Positions 10,966 to 22,204 of a stretch of DNA of 64,000 nucleotides are shown here, one piece after another. The translations under genes and the position numbers were made by a program. The DNA is taken from positions 17,062,952 to 17,126,951 of the forward strand of contig CM019065.1 of assembly GCA_009667805.1 (NCBI GenBank), in the 5' to 3' direction. A model generated the notes under the pieces. It made no database searches, was not told where the DNA came from, and was given only the letters and a program-made list of their open reading frames with translations. The stretch's first letter is position 1, and each line of letters begins with the position of its first letter. The DNA is from Leptobrachium leishanense (Eukaryota; Chordata; Amphibia; Anura; Megophryidae).

Positions 10966-11946
10966 CAGGGGCGGACTGACCCATCGGGCCTGTGGGTTGG
11001 TAGGGGCTCGGCTTCTGGCAGGCATAGTGGGCCCTGCCGGTTTCCCTCCATTTTCGCCCCATCGGCACGCTGTGAAACTGTGGCGGCAGTGCCGCAGCGT
11101 GCTTCCCACCTTCTAAACTCAAGCAGGGCTTGCTGCCTCGGCACCGCCCCCTCTGATTATGCACCACCCCCTCAGCGCACGCAGCGGCAGAAGGAGACGG
11201 AAAAGGGAGGGTGCGGTCCAGCGGAGGCAGCCAGGCCGCGTGCGCAAAAGATTCTCCCAAATGTATGCCGGTGAGCGACCGGGGGGGGATATAAGATGTT
11301 AAATTTAAATGCTGAGGGGGCGAAGAGATATAAGATGGCAAAATTAAATGAGGCAGGGGATAAGTTGGCAAATTTAAATCCTGGGGGGGAAGATATAGGA
11401 TGTCAAATTTAAATGCTGGGGGGGTTGAATAAACTAGCACTACATTACTGTGAGTTTTATTGCTGTGGAGCTCTGTGATATATTCTCATACGCACCGCAC
11501 ATTACTGTGAGTTTTATTGCTGTGGTTACAATATGATCATACACAGTGCACATTAATGTGAGTTTTATTGCTGTGGAGCTCTGTGATACATTCATACACA
11601 ATGCACATTACTGTGAGTTTTATTGCTGTGGAGCTCTGTGAAAAGCTCATACACACTGCACATTACTGTGAGTTTTATTGCTGTGGAGCTCTGTGATACG
11701 CTCATACACACCACGCATTACTGTGAGTTTTATTGCTGTGGAGCTCTGTGATACGCTCATACACACTGCACATTACTGTGAGTTCTATTGCTGTGGAGTG
11801 CAATTATCTATTAACTAGTGAATATAGTAAAAAATGGTGCAGAGAAATAAATTCTATAACACAAATATGAGGGTGGAGTTTAATGTGGGCATGGTTTGTG
11901 GGTGGGAGTAGCACAAGGGGCCCCATGAGTTGTCAGTCTGCCCCTG
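10966..11946. mobile_element. non-autonomous hAT element, 981 bp, with internal satellite
   Basis: The left end CAGGGGCGGACTGACCC mirrors the right end (read inward CAGGGGCAGACTGACAA). Flanks TATATGGG (10958-10965) and TATGTGGG (11947-11954) agree at 7 of 8 bases. It is inserted in the 30-bp minisatellite. It carries the 55-bp satellite in reverse orientation at 11436-11800 and no transposase. Confidence 0.8.
11436..11800 (-). repeat. 55-bp satellite, inverted array inside a hAT element
   Basis: About six units on CTGTGAGTTTTATTGCTGTG plus GAGCTCTGTGATA, the reverse complement of the array at 2155-2890. Confidence 0.9.
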
Positions 11947-12651
11947 TATGTGGGCCTGCTGGGGTGAATACAGAATGATATGGGCTTGCTGGGGTGGATA
12001 CAGAATGATATGGGCCTGCTGGGGGGGGGGAAGAACTACATGGACTTGCTGGGGTGAATACAGAATGATATGGGCTTGCTGGGGGGAAGAACTAAATGGA
12101 CTTGCTGGGGTGAATACAGAATGATATGGGCTTGATGGGGTAATACAGAATGATATGGGCTTGATGGGGGAATACAGAATTATATGGGCTTGCTGGGGGG
12201 AATAAAGAATGATATGGGCTTGATGGGGGGAATACAGAATGATATGGGCTTGATGGGGGAATACAGAATTATATGGGCTTGCTGGGGGGAATACAGAATG
12301 ATATGGGCTTGATGGGGGAATACAGAATGATATGGGCTTGATGGGGGGAATACAGAATGATATGGGCTTGATGGGGTGAATACAGAATGATATGGGCTTG
12401 ATGGGGGAATACAGAATGATATGGGCTTGATGGGGGAATACAGAATGATATGGGCTTGCTGGGGGTGAATACAGAATGATATGGGCTTGCTGGGGGGAAT
12501 AAAGAATGATATGGGCTTGATGGGGTGAATACAGAATGATATGGGCTTGCTGGGGAGGAATACCGAATGATATGGGCTTGATGGGGGAATACAGAATGAT
12601 ATGGGCTTGATGGGGGTGGATACAGAATGATATGGGCTTGCTGGGGGTGAA
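11947..12651 (+). repeat. 30-bp minisatellite, middle block
   Basis: About 24 units of ATGGGCTTGCTGGGGGGAAT plus ACAGAATGAT. It ends exactly at the target duplication GGGGTGAA (12644-12651) of the 9.3-kb hAT element. Confidence 0.9.
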
Positions 12652-12891
12652 TAGGGATGAGCTGTTCGGTTCGGATGGTTCGGAGTTCGGGCCGAACTTA
12701 GCCTGTTCGGTTAGATCGCGAACTCCGAACATTTCCGGGTGTTCGGAGGAAGTTCGACCACAATGCATCACAATGGCCCACAATGCACTTCCCCACTGGC
12801 CTGAAGCTCGTAATTGGCTACAGCCTTGCACCTGACCACAGGTCTGGTGCAAGACGGGTTCAACAGTATGCCAATCACGGCTCAGAGTCCT

Positions 12892-12955
12892 GATTGGGCA
12901 AATTTTGCCCAATCATGGGCTCACAGAGCTAAGTCCCGCAGCACACTATATAAGG
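12892..12955 (+). promoter_or_regulatory. predicted hAT transposase promoter: palindromic CCAAT pair and TATA box
   Basis: A perfect 23-base palindrome at 12892-12914 contains two inverted CCAAT boxes (GATTGGGC and GCCCAATC). TATATAAGG follows at 12947-12955. Further CCAAT/ATTGG boxes lie at about 12816 and 12871. The same arrangement is kept in copies C (40723-40786) and D (63573-63638), which supports function. Confidence 0.65.
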
Positions 12956-13374
12956 TTTCCACGCATAGCTTTAGCACGCATTTGAGAGGAGATTTCATAG
13001 GAGATTGATGTTCTGTGTTCTTACTGCCGGTCTGCCACGCTACTGGGGGGGGTCTGGGGGTCTCATTTCAACCAAATATCTGGGAATTTAGGTGATGTGT
13101 GTCTTGTCACTGTGCCAGCAAGTATTTTGGGGGTTACAAAGTTCTTTAAAACATTTGTGAATTGAGGTGATCTTCTGTGTCCTGTCACTGTGCCAGCAAG
13201 TATTTTGGGGTTACAAATTTCTTTAAAACATTTGTGAAGGGGGGCGTGGCTGGCAACCGCACATGGTGGACGTGTGCTAGACCTGCTCCTGCGACCGCCG
13301 GCGGAAAAAGCGGATAAAAACAGCGCTCGGATCCAGTTGGAGACCCTCCGGGACCCCTAAGTTCGGGAGACATA

Positions 13375-14301
13375 ATGGCGGCAGCAAGGGTGAGGAAGCC
13401 CTCAGAGAAGCTGGACTTCTTTACCCCAAAACCTGGGAAGCGCAGGGACGGCGCAGCCCGCCAAGATGGCGGCGACCAGCTTTCCCCTTCCTCCCCAGCG
13501 CCTGCAGCATCGATGACAACTGACCTGGAACGCTTCTCAGCACGGATGGAGGGGTTGCTGAAGGATCTCTCTGCAACTCTAACCTCTCGGCTGGACACGG
13601 AGGCGGCGGACATCCGCCGGGACATCCGTGCGATAGGTGAGCGGACCTCCAAACTGGAGGATAAAATGTCCGAAACGACGGAGGCCCATAACAGCATGGC
13701 GGCAAAAGTGGAGGAGCTGGAAGACTCCTTAGAGAGGTATGCTCAGAAATTAGCAGACCTGGAAGACAGGTCTAGACGCCATAATTTAAAAATAAGGGGT
13801 ATCCCGGAATCCATCCACCCGAAGGACTTGCAAACGTACACCACGGAATTCTTTAAACACATCTTACCAGAATCCACAGAAGATTCCCTGTTATTCGATC
13901 GGATCCACAGAGTCCCTAAACCACCTTCTGCTCCTGCTAAAGCCCCAAGAGACGTAATCCTGCGCCTCCACTACTTCAGACCACGAGAAGCTATACTCAG
14001 AGCTCTGCGGGACCAAGAAATACTCAGCCCAGACTACCAACATCTCTCGGTCTTTCCAGATCTATCCCAGGCCACATTGCAGCAGCGTCGCCGATTTCGC
14101 CCTGTGACTGACGCTCTACGGTCAGAAAAGATTTCGTATCGATGGGGGTACCCGACCAAACTAATTATTATCCGGAATGGGACACCTACGATTGTCATGG
14201 CACCAGACGACGGTCGCCGCATTCTGGAAGAGTGGGGCCTAAAGGTTCAAGACCGCCGAGATCAGAGCTTGCCCTCCTCCGGCAAGGTGTCCCGGGAATG
14301 A
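13375..14301 (+). CDS. L1 ORF1 protein (RNA-binding), copy A, intact frame
   Basis: 308 residues with no stop. Order of parts: basic, Pro/Ser-rich N-terminus; coiled coil at about residues 45-130 (repeating DLS..LTS..DTEAADI heptads); an RRM-like domain opening with RRHNLKIRGIPES at about 138-150; and the C-terminal domain with LFDRIHRVPKP, RDVILRLHYFRPRE and the QRRRFRPVTDAL / YRWGYP segment. This is the L1 ORF1p layout (trimer-forming, single-strand RNA-binding chaperone). The ATG lies about 136 bp from the element's 5' end, as in the L1 at 56239. ORF1 is intact although ORF2 is not. Confidence 0.9.
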   Translation: MAAARVRKPSEKLDFFTPKPGKRRDGAARQDGGDQLSPSSPAPAASMTTDLERFSARMEGLLKDLSATLTSRLDTEAADIRRDIRAIGERTSKLEDKMSETTEAHNSMAAKVEELEDSLERYAQKLADLEDRSRRHNLKIRGIPESIHPKDLQTYTTEFFKHILPESTEDSLLFDRIHRVPKPPSAPAKAPRDVILRLHYFRPREAILRALRDQEILSPDYQHLSVFPDLSQATLQQRRRFRPVTDALRSEKISYRWGYPTKLIIIRNGTPTIVMAPDDGRRILEEWGLKVQDRRDQSLPSSGKVSRE

Positions 14302-14734
14302 CACTCCCGCTGACAGCTTCCAGACAGCAGATCCTTTTAGAAGACAAGCTATAAAGACGCCTTCTCCCAGGTTAACTTTATTTCTTTCCAACTGCTCTGA
14401 TAGTTCACGTTGTCCGCTGGCACGCGAGCTACCACGATACCCTTGTCTCCCTCTTCGCCGGAAGAGTTTGGGGTATCTCCCATCCCCACATTACTGGGGA
14501 AGTGGGACTCCCCTCTGGAGAAATTTTTGACGTTTTATGTACGTAGTACAACTCTACACCAAGATATGTTTTATTCTCGTTACAATCCTGAGGTACTATG
14601 GTAAAGTTTTATTTCTGTTTTGTACCTCACCCTTTCCCTCATCCACCCAAATCAGGAACTGCCAAAAAATCCTATATCCTTTTACTTTCACAGAAGACCC
14701 CGCGTCAGGGATGTGCTGACCCCATATGCTTTGA

Positions 14735-17700
14735 TGATGACTCGACAATGTCGCTTTTCCCTATGCTGTAAAGAAATTATTATCCTATAACGTAAAAGGT
14801 CTGAATGTGCCAATGAAACGGCACTCCCTAAATGAGACCCTAAAATTTCACGACGCAGACATAGTATGCATCCAAGAGACACATTTCAGACGATTAGATC
14901 ATCCCAAGCTCAATGTCACATTCTACCAGACTCAATACCACTCTACGTTTACCTCCAAATCCCGAGGAGTATCCCTTTTAATTCAAACCGTTTAGCATTC
15001 CAAGCCCATAGGATTCTAAAGGATACGAAAAGTAGATCATTCTAGTATGCACCATTAATTCAGTCCCGTACACATTGGTTTCAATATACGCCCCTAACGT
15101 CTCACAAATCCAATTCCTTGCCCAGATATTGAGGAAGACGAAGGATGTTCAAATGGGGACCCTTATACTACGTGGGGATTTTAACATAGGTCTCGACCCT
15201 ATAAAAGACAGGTCCACCCAATCAACGCCTACTCTATCCAAGTCCTCAATACGCAAACTTCACTTATTACTCCAGCAACATGACCTATATGACACATGGC
15301 GACTACAACACCCACGAGAACGTGACTACACATTCCGTTCCAGGGCACACAATAGTTACACTAGAATAGACCATTTCATGGTGACAGGGGCGACCCTCCA
15401 TCGAATACTAGATAGTCAAATTTTACCGTTCACCTGGTCGGACCACTCTCCGGTCCTACTAGTACTAGGAGATGCGTACCAGTATTATACCAGACCGCCG
15501 TGGAAATTACTGACACACTGCTGAAACAAGACCTGGCGATCCAAACCATACAATCCGCTCTGACACACTACTTTGACGAAAATGCGACACAGGACATGAG
15601 CCCCCTTACGGTTTGGCAAGCCCACAAGGCAGTTATTAGGGGAGTGAGTATGCAGTGGTCCACGCAGCAACGTAAATCATACACGTCCAACAGGTTACAA
15701 TTACTTACCACCTTACAAGATTTGGACATACGTAACAAATTGACCCCGTCTCAAGCCACAGCAGACCTCATAGAAGCCACACTCGCCTCACTCAGAGACT
15801 TAGACACAGACGGATACTTCCACACTATGACCCGCATAAAGGCAACATATTACTCTCTTCACAATAAATCAGGGCGATTTTTATCTAGAAAGCTCCAGCC
15901 CCTCAGAGCGCCACGGAAGATAAACACCCTCCACGCTAAAGATGGGGATATCCACAACCCCCGAGATATAACAAATGGATTTGCACACTACTATGAAAAA
16001 TTGTATAACCTGGGCACGGACGATGAGATTTCTCAACCATCTGAGGCCATAGTGGACACTTACCTGAAAAACGTACACCTTCCCGCTCTCTCACAAACGC
16101 AAATAGCGAGCCTCTCTTCCCCAATCACAGTAGAAGACATTACTATAGCCATTAAAGCCCTACCGATGGGAAAGGCGCCGGGACCAGACGGCCTCTCCGG
16201 TTTATATTACACCACGTTTTCCTCTCACTTGATCCCACACCTTCATAATGCGTTTGCCGAGGCGAGAGAGGACGGCTCCTTCCCAGTAGACATGCTGCGG
16301 GCACATATAATCACTCTACCAAAACTAGGGAAACCACCCAACCGATGCCCTAATTTGCGCCCCATCTCTTTAATCAATGTTGACATAAAACTGTATGGTA
16401 AAATCCTGGCTACCCGTCTACAATACCTTCTGCCATCCCTAATAGGACAAGATCAGGTTGGATTTATCGCCAAACGTCAAAGCCCAGATAGCACTAAAAA
16501 ACTCCTTACCTTAATGGACACTATGAACCGTGGGGGGACCCTGGGCTTGATCCTGTCATTAGACGCTGAAAAGGCATTCGACAGGGTCAGCTGGCTCTTC
16601 CTCTCACGGGTTCTACTTAAATTTGGTTTTCCAGATTCATTTCTAAGAGCTGTTCAAGCACTATATGATTCCCCATCGGCCAGAGTGCTTAACTCGGGTT
16701 TTCTCTCGGACGAATTTCGTATAACCAATGGCACGAGACAAGGTTGCCCGCTCTCCCCTCTACTATATGCCCTCATACTAGAGCCCCTGGCACAGGCCAT
16801 TCGGCAGAATGACTCGATCCGGGGTGTCTCGATTTGTCCCACGACTTTCAAATTAAATTTATACGCAGACGATATTTTACTGACCCTGACAGACCCAGAC
16901 ACTTCATTACCGGCACTGAACACAGAGTTGGAATCCTATGGTAAAGTTTCATACCATCTGGTTAATGCGCAGAAAACCCAAGCCTTACTATTAAATTTTA
17001 CAAAAGCCCAATTGACAGCCCTACGCTCTCAACACAACTTTGACTGGCGATCCGAATACATAACATACCTCGGTCTTCGCATAGCAAAAACCACGGAGGG
17101 CCTATATAAACACAACTATGACACACTACTTCAGGACGTGAAAACTCATCTGTTTCAATGGCGTTTGAAAGATGTGTCATGGTTGGGCAGGATGGCGACG
17201 GTAAAAATGATGATAATACCAAAAATCCTATACTTTTTCAGATCCTTACCAATTACTCTGTCAAAATCCTACCTAGACCAATTGCAGTCCATTATCATGA
17301 CCTATATCTGGCAAAACAAGAAACCGAGAATACCACGAAGCCTACTATATTATAGACACAGGGATGGAGGTCTCAAAGTAGCCCATGTTCATAGATACTA
17401 TTGGGCATCTTGTCTTGCAACCTTATCGGAAATAGTACATATTCACCCTTCACCTCAGTGGTTGGTCATACTCTCAACCTTTACAAATGGTCATGACCTC
17501 TCCAATCTGATATGGATACCACAAAAGTCCAGGCCGAGACTCCCTTTCCTTTTACCACTTGCAACCTTGTTGCTTCGGATTTGAGATCAGCATTCCTCCC
17601 TCTTTACACAACATAGACCACTGTCATTGGCCACCTCATTAACATCCATCCTGCCGCACTTTCGAGCACCTCCATGGATTCGTTTGGGAGTCACACATCT

Positions 17701-18538
17701 TCATCATTTTTTCACGCCGCCAGCCATCTTGCCATTCCAATCCATGCAAATGAAATACAAGGCACCACCCAATTTGTTTCTATCGTACTCGCAACTATAC
17801 TCATATATGCGCAAGTGCAATATACTGGAAAATCTACGTGCCACCCTCCCACTCTTAACAGCGTTCGAACTATTCTGGCTAGACCCTATTTCAGCAACTA
17901 AACCCATTTCACTGTTTTATCAATTACTCACGACCCCCATCAAACCGCACAGATGGTCCTACCAAGCTACATGGGAGAGGGACCTTTCCAAGTCCTTTAC
18001 CCCTACACAATGGGCAATGGCACACATGTTTGCTGCTGGTGCCACCAGGTGTGCCACACTGATCGAAACACAAAGGAAAGTAATGTATTGCTGGTACTAC
18101 ACACCACATCGATTAAAACGAATAGACCTCCAATCCTCGGATGTCTGCTGGAGATGCTCATCAGCGGTGGGGGATATGGGCCACATCTGGTGGCACTGTT
18201 CTGGGATTGCCCCCGTGTGGTCCAGTCTCTCCAAGCTAGCCACGGAGGTCCTCAGCTGCAATATCCCTTGCTCCCCAGAGGTTCTGCTGTTGGAAATGAT
18301 ACGCCTTCCAAGGCAACACCTAAAAATGCTTTTCATAATGGTTTCGTCAACTATGCTCCTGATTGCGCGACACTGGAAATCAGATGTCGTTCCGACAATA
18401 AAACGGATAGTGACAACACTAAACCAGTACAGATCTTTTGACTCGAGAGCAGTGTTCAGAGGAGAGGGTACACCACCGCGAACAGATCCCTGGACTTTGT
18501 GGGACATTCACAAAATCTATAAGGCCTGCGGTCTCTGA
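14735..18538 (+). pseudogene. L1 ORF2 protein (endonuclease and reverse transcriptase), copy A
   Basis: An APE-type endonuclease begins around LLSYNVKGLN (14777) with IQETHF, and continues in a second frame from about 15040 with SIYAPN, GDFN and SDHSPV. A frameshift near 15500-15520 moves into the RT frame: KAPGPDG (~16168), DAEKAFDR (~16560), [11 protein letters not shown], and catalytic YADD (~16860). A C-terminal Cys/His knuckle CWRCSSAVGDMGHIWWHC is at about 18148. The stop TGA at 17582-17584 replaces a Trp codon (RI*D here, QIWD in the L1 at 56239), after which the same frame continues to 18538. At least two frameshifts and one nonsense change make it inactive. Confidence 0.9.
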
Positions 18539-18737
18539 TAAACCATCCACAAAATAAGGTTTTCCTTGACCTAATCGATGATAATTACTTACACAAGCAA
18601 AGAGCAACACTCTGATAGTTAAGACATGGATATAAAGTATTTTCCTGACTTTTCCCTCTTCCCATTACCCTTTCCCTCCTCCCCTTACTGTTATCGTTTT
18701 TTCCATTTTAAAGAAAAATGGTGGAAGTTGACGTACA

Positions 18738-20857
18738 TCATCTTCATCTTCATCCTCATCTGTCTCTAACCCCACTGTATGTCCTGCCATGTCATTGCCT
18801 ACAACCTCCACTGACAGGGATGATGCTACAGTAATGGATGTACCAGGTCCTTCCTCACAATGTGACATCATCCCAGCAGCTGAAGATTTACGCAGTCAGA
18901 TTACGTTGCCGCAGCTGCTGCAGCGTAAGAAAAAATATAGTCCCAACCATCCCCAAGCACAGCGTCTAAATGCCAGCTTAGCAAAATTACTCACGTTGCA
19001 GCTGCTGCCTTTTCAGCTGGTGGACTCTGATCCCTTCCGTGAATTTGCTGAATGTGCTGTACCACAGTGGCAGGTTCCAAAATGCAATTACTTTTCATGC
19101 AAGGCCATTCCAGCACTATACCAGCATGTGGAAGACAATGTTATCCAGTCATTGGGAAAGGTAGTCAGCAACAAGGTGCATGTGACTTTAGACACGTGGT
19201 CCAGCAAGCATGGACAGGGTCGTTACATTTCCTTCACGGCACACTGGGTAACTCTGATTGCAGCTGGGAGGGATCCAAGACGGGGCTCTGTGCTGGAGCT
19301 TGTTCATCCACCACGCCTCCAGAAAGCTGCTTGTATGAGGTCTGTCTGCTCCACCACCACCACCTCTCCCTCTTCCTCCTCCTCCTCCTTCTCTGTCTCT
19401 GGCAAAGTGGCACTTAAACAGATGACTGACAGGGTCTACGCAATGGCTCAAGCAAAAAGAAGCCATACTGTGCTTGAGCTGGTTTGTTTAGGGGACAGGA
19501 GCCACACTGGGCCAGAAATTCTGTCAGCTCTGCAGGGCCAGCTGGGAATGATCATCTGTGATAATGGCAGCAACCATCTCTCGGCCCTACGCAAGAGTAA
19601 ATTGACACATGTACCATGCCTAGCACACGTCCTAAATATAGTGGTACAGCGTTTCCTAACCAAGTACCCCGGGCTGCCAGAGCTTTTCAGCCAGGCCAGA
19701 AAAGTCTGCAGCCATTTCAGACGGTCATTCCCAGCAAGCGTTCGCCTGGCAGAAATTCAAAGAGAATTTCACCTTCCCACAAACCGTCTGATCTGTGACA
19801 TGCCCACCAGGTGGATCTCGACATTAGCAATGCTGCAGCGTCTGCACAAGCAGCAGAGGGCCATCAACGAGTACCTGTGTGAGTATGGCACAAGGACAGG
19901 TTCAGGTCATCTTGGTTTTTTTCCCCCCCACAGTGGCTGATGATCAAGGATGCATGCACTGTACTGTCACCATTTGAGGAGGCAACGAGGATGGTGAGCA
20001 GGGACAGTGCATGCATCAGTGACACAATTCCTTTAGTGTTCCGGCTGGAGCACACTCTATGGGGAATTATAGATGTGGCTCTAGAGGCAGAGCAGCGGGA
20101 GGAAGAGGAGGCCTTCCCTAGCTCTCAAGCCCCCAGTCTTTCCGCAGAAAGCATTCCAGCGGGTCCTCCTCAGATCAGACAGGAGGAGGATGAGGAGGAG
20201 GAGGAGGCAGAATATTTAAGTAGTGGGGGCATTGAAGGTGGGGATTCCTCAAGGGAGGGTTTCGTGTGCCCAGAAACACAAGGGCTAGTGCGTGGCTGGG
20301 AGGAGGAAGTGCACAATGGGGTCATCCTCATTGACCAGGAAGACTCGGAAGCTAATGCCACCTCCAACCTACGCTGCATGGGCTCCCTAATAATGCAAAG
20401 CCTGCTAAAGGACCCCAGGATTTGTGCTATCAAGGAGAGGGATCATTACTGGTTGGCAACCCTTCTTGATCCACGATACAAGGGTAAAGTTGCAGAGCTC
20501 ATCCTGCCCGCACAGAGGGAGCACAGGATGAAAAAACTTGAGGACGCTCTAAAGCGACACTTGTGTAACACCTTTCCAGGCACTGGTAGGTTACCAAGTG
20601 ATGACACACGTGCTTCTGAGGCTGCGGATGATGAGAAGAATAGTGGTGAAGGCCAGGGTCGCTTGACTGATGCATTTTTTAATTTTTTTAGTCCACGACG
20701 CCCAGGGACGTCAAATGTAGGCACCCATTGCCAGTGTCTTCACCATATGGTGCAGGACTACCTAGGGGCAAGGGCAGACCTGCTGGCCTGGCAGTCTTGC
20801 ACCAAAGGCAGAATATCTGGGTGCACTGACGCCTTGACCATAATCATATCTTTTTAA
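18738..20857 (+). pseudogene. hAT transposase (ZBED-like), copy A, N-terminally truncated and frameshifted
   Basis: The RNase H-like core of a hAT transposase: first catalytic Asp in TLDTWSS (~19190), second in ICDNGSN (~19554), the CLAHVLNIVV motif (~19618) and MPTRW (~19800). The acidic N-terminus and BED finger seen in copy C are absent, replaced by the L1 junction. A 33-nt stretch present in copy C (between LQGQ and LGM) is also missing. A frameshift in a T/C run near 19918-19940 moves the rest to a second frame (about 19940-20857), with an acidic stretch, LLDPRYKGK (~20462) and a tail that runs into the 146-bp repeat. I do not find a normal C-terminal hAT dimerisation motif. Confidence 0.85.
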
Positions 20858-21600
20858 TATAGGACCACATGGTCCACCCCTGCATTCTTCCACAATACTA
20901 CAGAGGGGTTACTGTATGATGATACCTGCTGGCCTGGCAGTCTTGCACCAAAGGCAGAATATCTGGGTGCACTGACGCCTTGACCAGAATAATATCTTTT
21001 TAATATAGGACCACATGGTCCACCCCTGCATTCTTCCACAATACCACAGAGGGGTTACTGTATGATGATACTTGCTGGCCTGGCAGTCTTGCGCCAAAGG
21101 CAGAATATCTGGGTGCACTGATGCCTTGACCAGAATCATATCTTTTTAATATAGGACTGCAAGGTTCAGCCCTGCATTCTTCCACAATACTACAGAGGGG
21201 TTACTGTATGATTGTACTTGCTGGCCTGGCAGTCTGGCACCAAAGGCAGAATATCTGGGTGCACTGACGCCTTGACCAGAATCATATCTTTTCAATATAG
21301 GACCACATGGTCCACCCCTGCATTCTTCCACAATACCACAGAGGGGCTACTGTATGATGATACTTGCTGGCCTGGCAGTCTGGCACCAAAGGCAGAATAT
21401 CTGGGTGCACTGACGCCTTGACCAGAATCAGATCTTTTTAATATAGGACCGCAAGGTTCACCCCTGCATTCTTCCACAATACCACAAAAGGGTTACTGTA
21501 TGATTGTACTTGCTGGCCTGTCACCAAAAGCACAATATTTGGGTGCACTGCCAATGACGCCTGTTTCAGATTCATATCCTCAGAGGGGTTACGGTGTGAC
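20780..21600 (+). repeat. 146-bp tandem repeat downstream of the transposase
   Basis: About five units, each with GGACCACATGGTCCACCCCT, CATTCTTCCACAATACCACA, CTGGCCTGGCAGTCTTGCAC and CTGGGTGCACTGACGCC. The last unit is degenerate. A diverged unit survives in the hAT element at 4621-9886 (about 8380-8480). Near-identical open frames on the minus strand are by-products. Confidence 0.9.
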
Positions 21601-21936
21601 GGCACTGTTGCTGATGCTAAAGGCCCAATTTTAAATTACCTATTGTTACTTTCATCCAAAGCCTGCATAAGTTTCACAATAATTTAGCCAAAAAATCACT
21701 AAACTTTTTCTACGTGTTCCTGTCTCCCAGGGCACTACCCGGACCCCCACACCCCTTTTATGGCAAATATCTAGCATATATGCCCTCTTGGAGGGCACTC
21801 TAAAAACCGAATTTTCAGCCCCATTGACTTGTATGGAGTTCGAGTTCGGGTTCGGGTTCGAATGTGAACATTTGGAAAGTTCGGTTTCGAATACGAACCC
21901 GAACTCGGACGTGCTCGGCTCATCCCTAGGGGTGAA

Positions 21937-22204
21937 TACAGAATGATATGGGCTTGCTGGGGTGAATACAGAATGATATGGGCTTGATGGGGGAATACAG
22001 AATGATATGGGTTTGCTGGGGTGAATACAGAATGATATGGGCTTGCTGGGGGGAATACATAATGATATGGGCTTGATGGGGGAATACAGAATGATATGGG
22101 TTTGCTGGGGTGAATACAGAATGATATGGGCTTGCTGGGGGTACAAAATGATATGGGCTTGCTGGGGGGGAATACAGAATTATATGGGCTTGCTGGAATA
22201 CAGG
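21937..22204 (+). repeat. 30-bp minisatellite, right block
   Basis: Continuation of the array broken at 12651. It begins at the second copy of the duplication GGGGTGAA and has about nine units. Confidence 0.9.

Larger units (their letters stand above)
13239..18720 (+). mobile_element. L1-clade LINE, copy A, decayed
   Basis: It begins with GGGGGGCGTGGC like the intact L1 at 56239, with a 5' leader of about 136 bp, ORF1, a spacer of about 430 bp, ORF2 and a pyrimidine-rich 3' end running into AAAGAAAAATGG near 18720. It is nested in hAT copy A, but I see no clear target duplication, and hAT sequence equivalent to about 1 kb of copy C is missing at the junction. Confidence 0.85.
12652..21928 (+). 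mobile_element. hAT element of the TAGGGATG family, copy A, 9.3 kb with nested L1
   Basis: Ends are TAGGGATGAGC and GCTCATCCCTA, perfect 11-bp inverted repeats. The perfect duplication GGGGTGAA (12644-12651 and 21929-21936) marks insertion into the 30-bp minisatellite. Order: GTTCGG-rich end, promoter-like region (12870-12960), short tandem repeats (13040-13238), nested L1 (13239 to about 18720), transposase pseudogene (18738-20857), 146-bp tandem repeats, GTTCGA-rich end. Without the L1 it would be about 3.8 kb. The N-terminal and BED-finger part of the transposase is missing at the L1 site. Confidence 0.9.

Noticed and set aside
10538..12912. Long open frames on both strands (up to 352 codons) rich in QAHIILYSPQ-like repeats
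   Set aside because: They follow a 30-bp minisatellite; a ten-codon period keeps every frame open and no domain is present.
20854..21477. Five nearly identical minus-strand open frames of about 61 codons
   Set aside because: They are the 146-bp tandem repeat translated in reverse.
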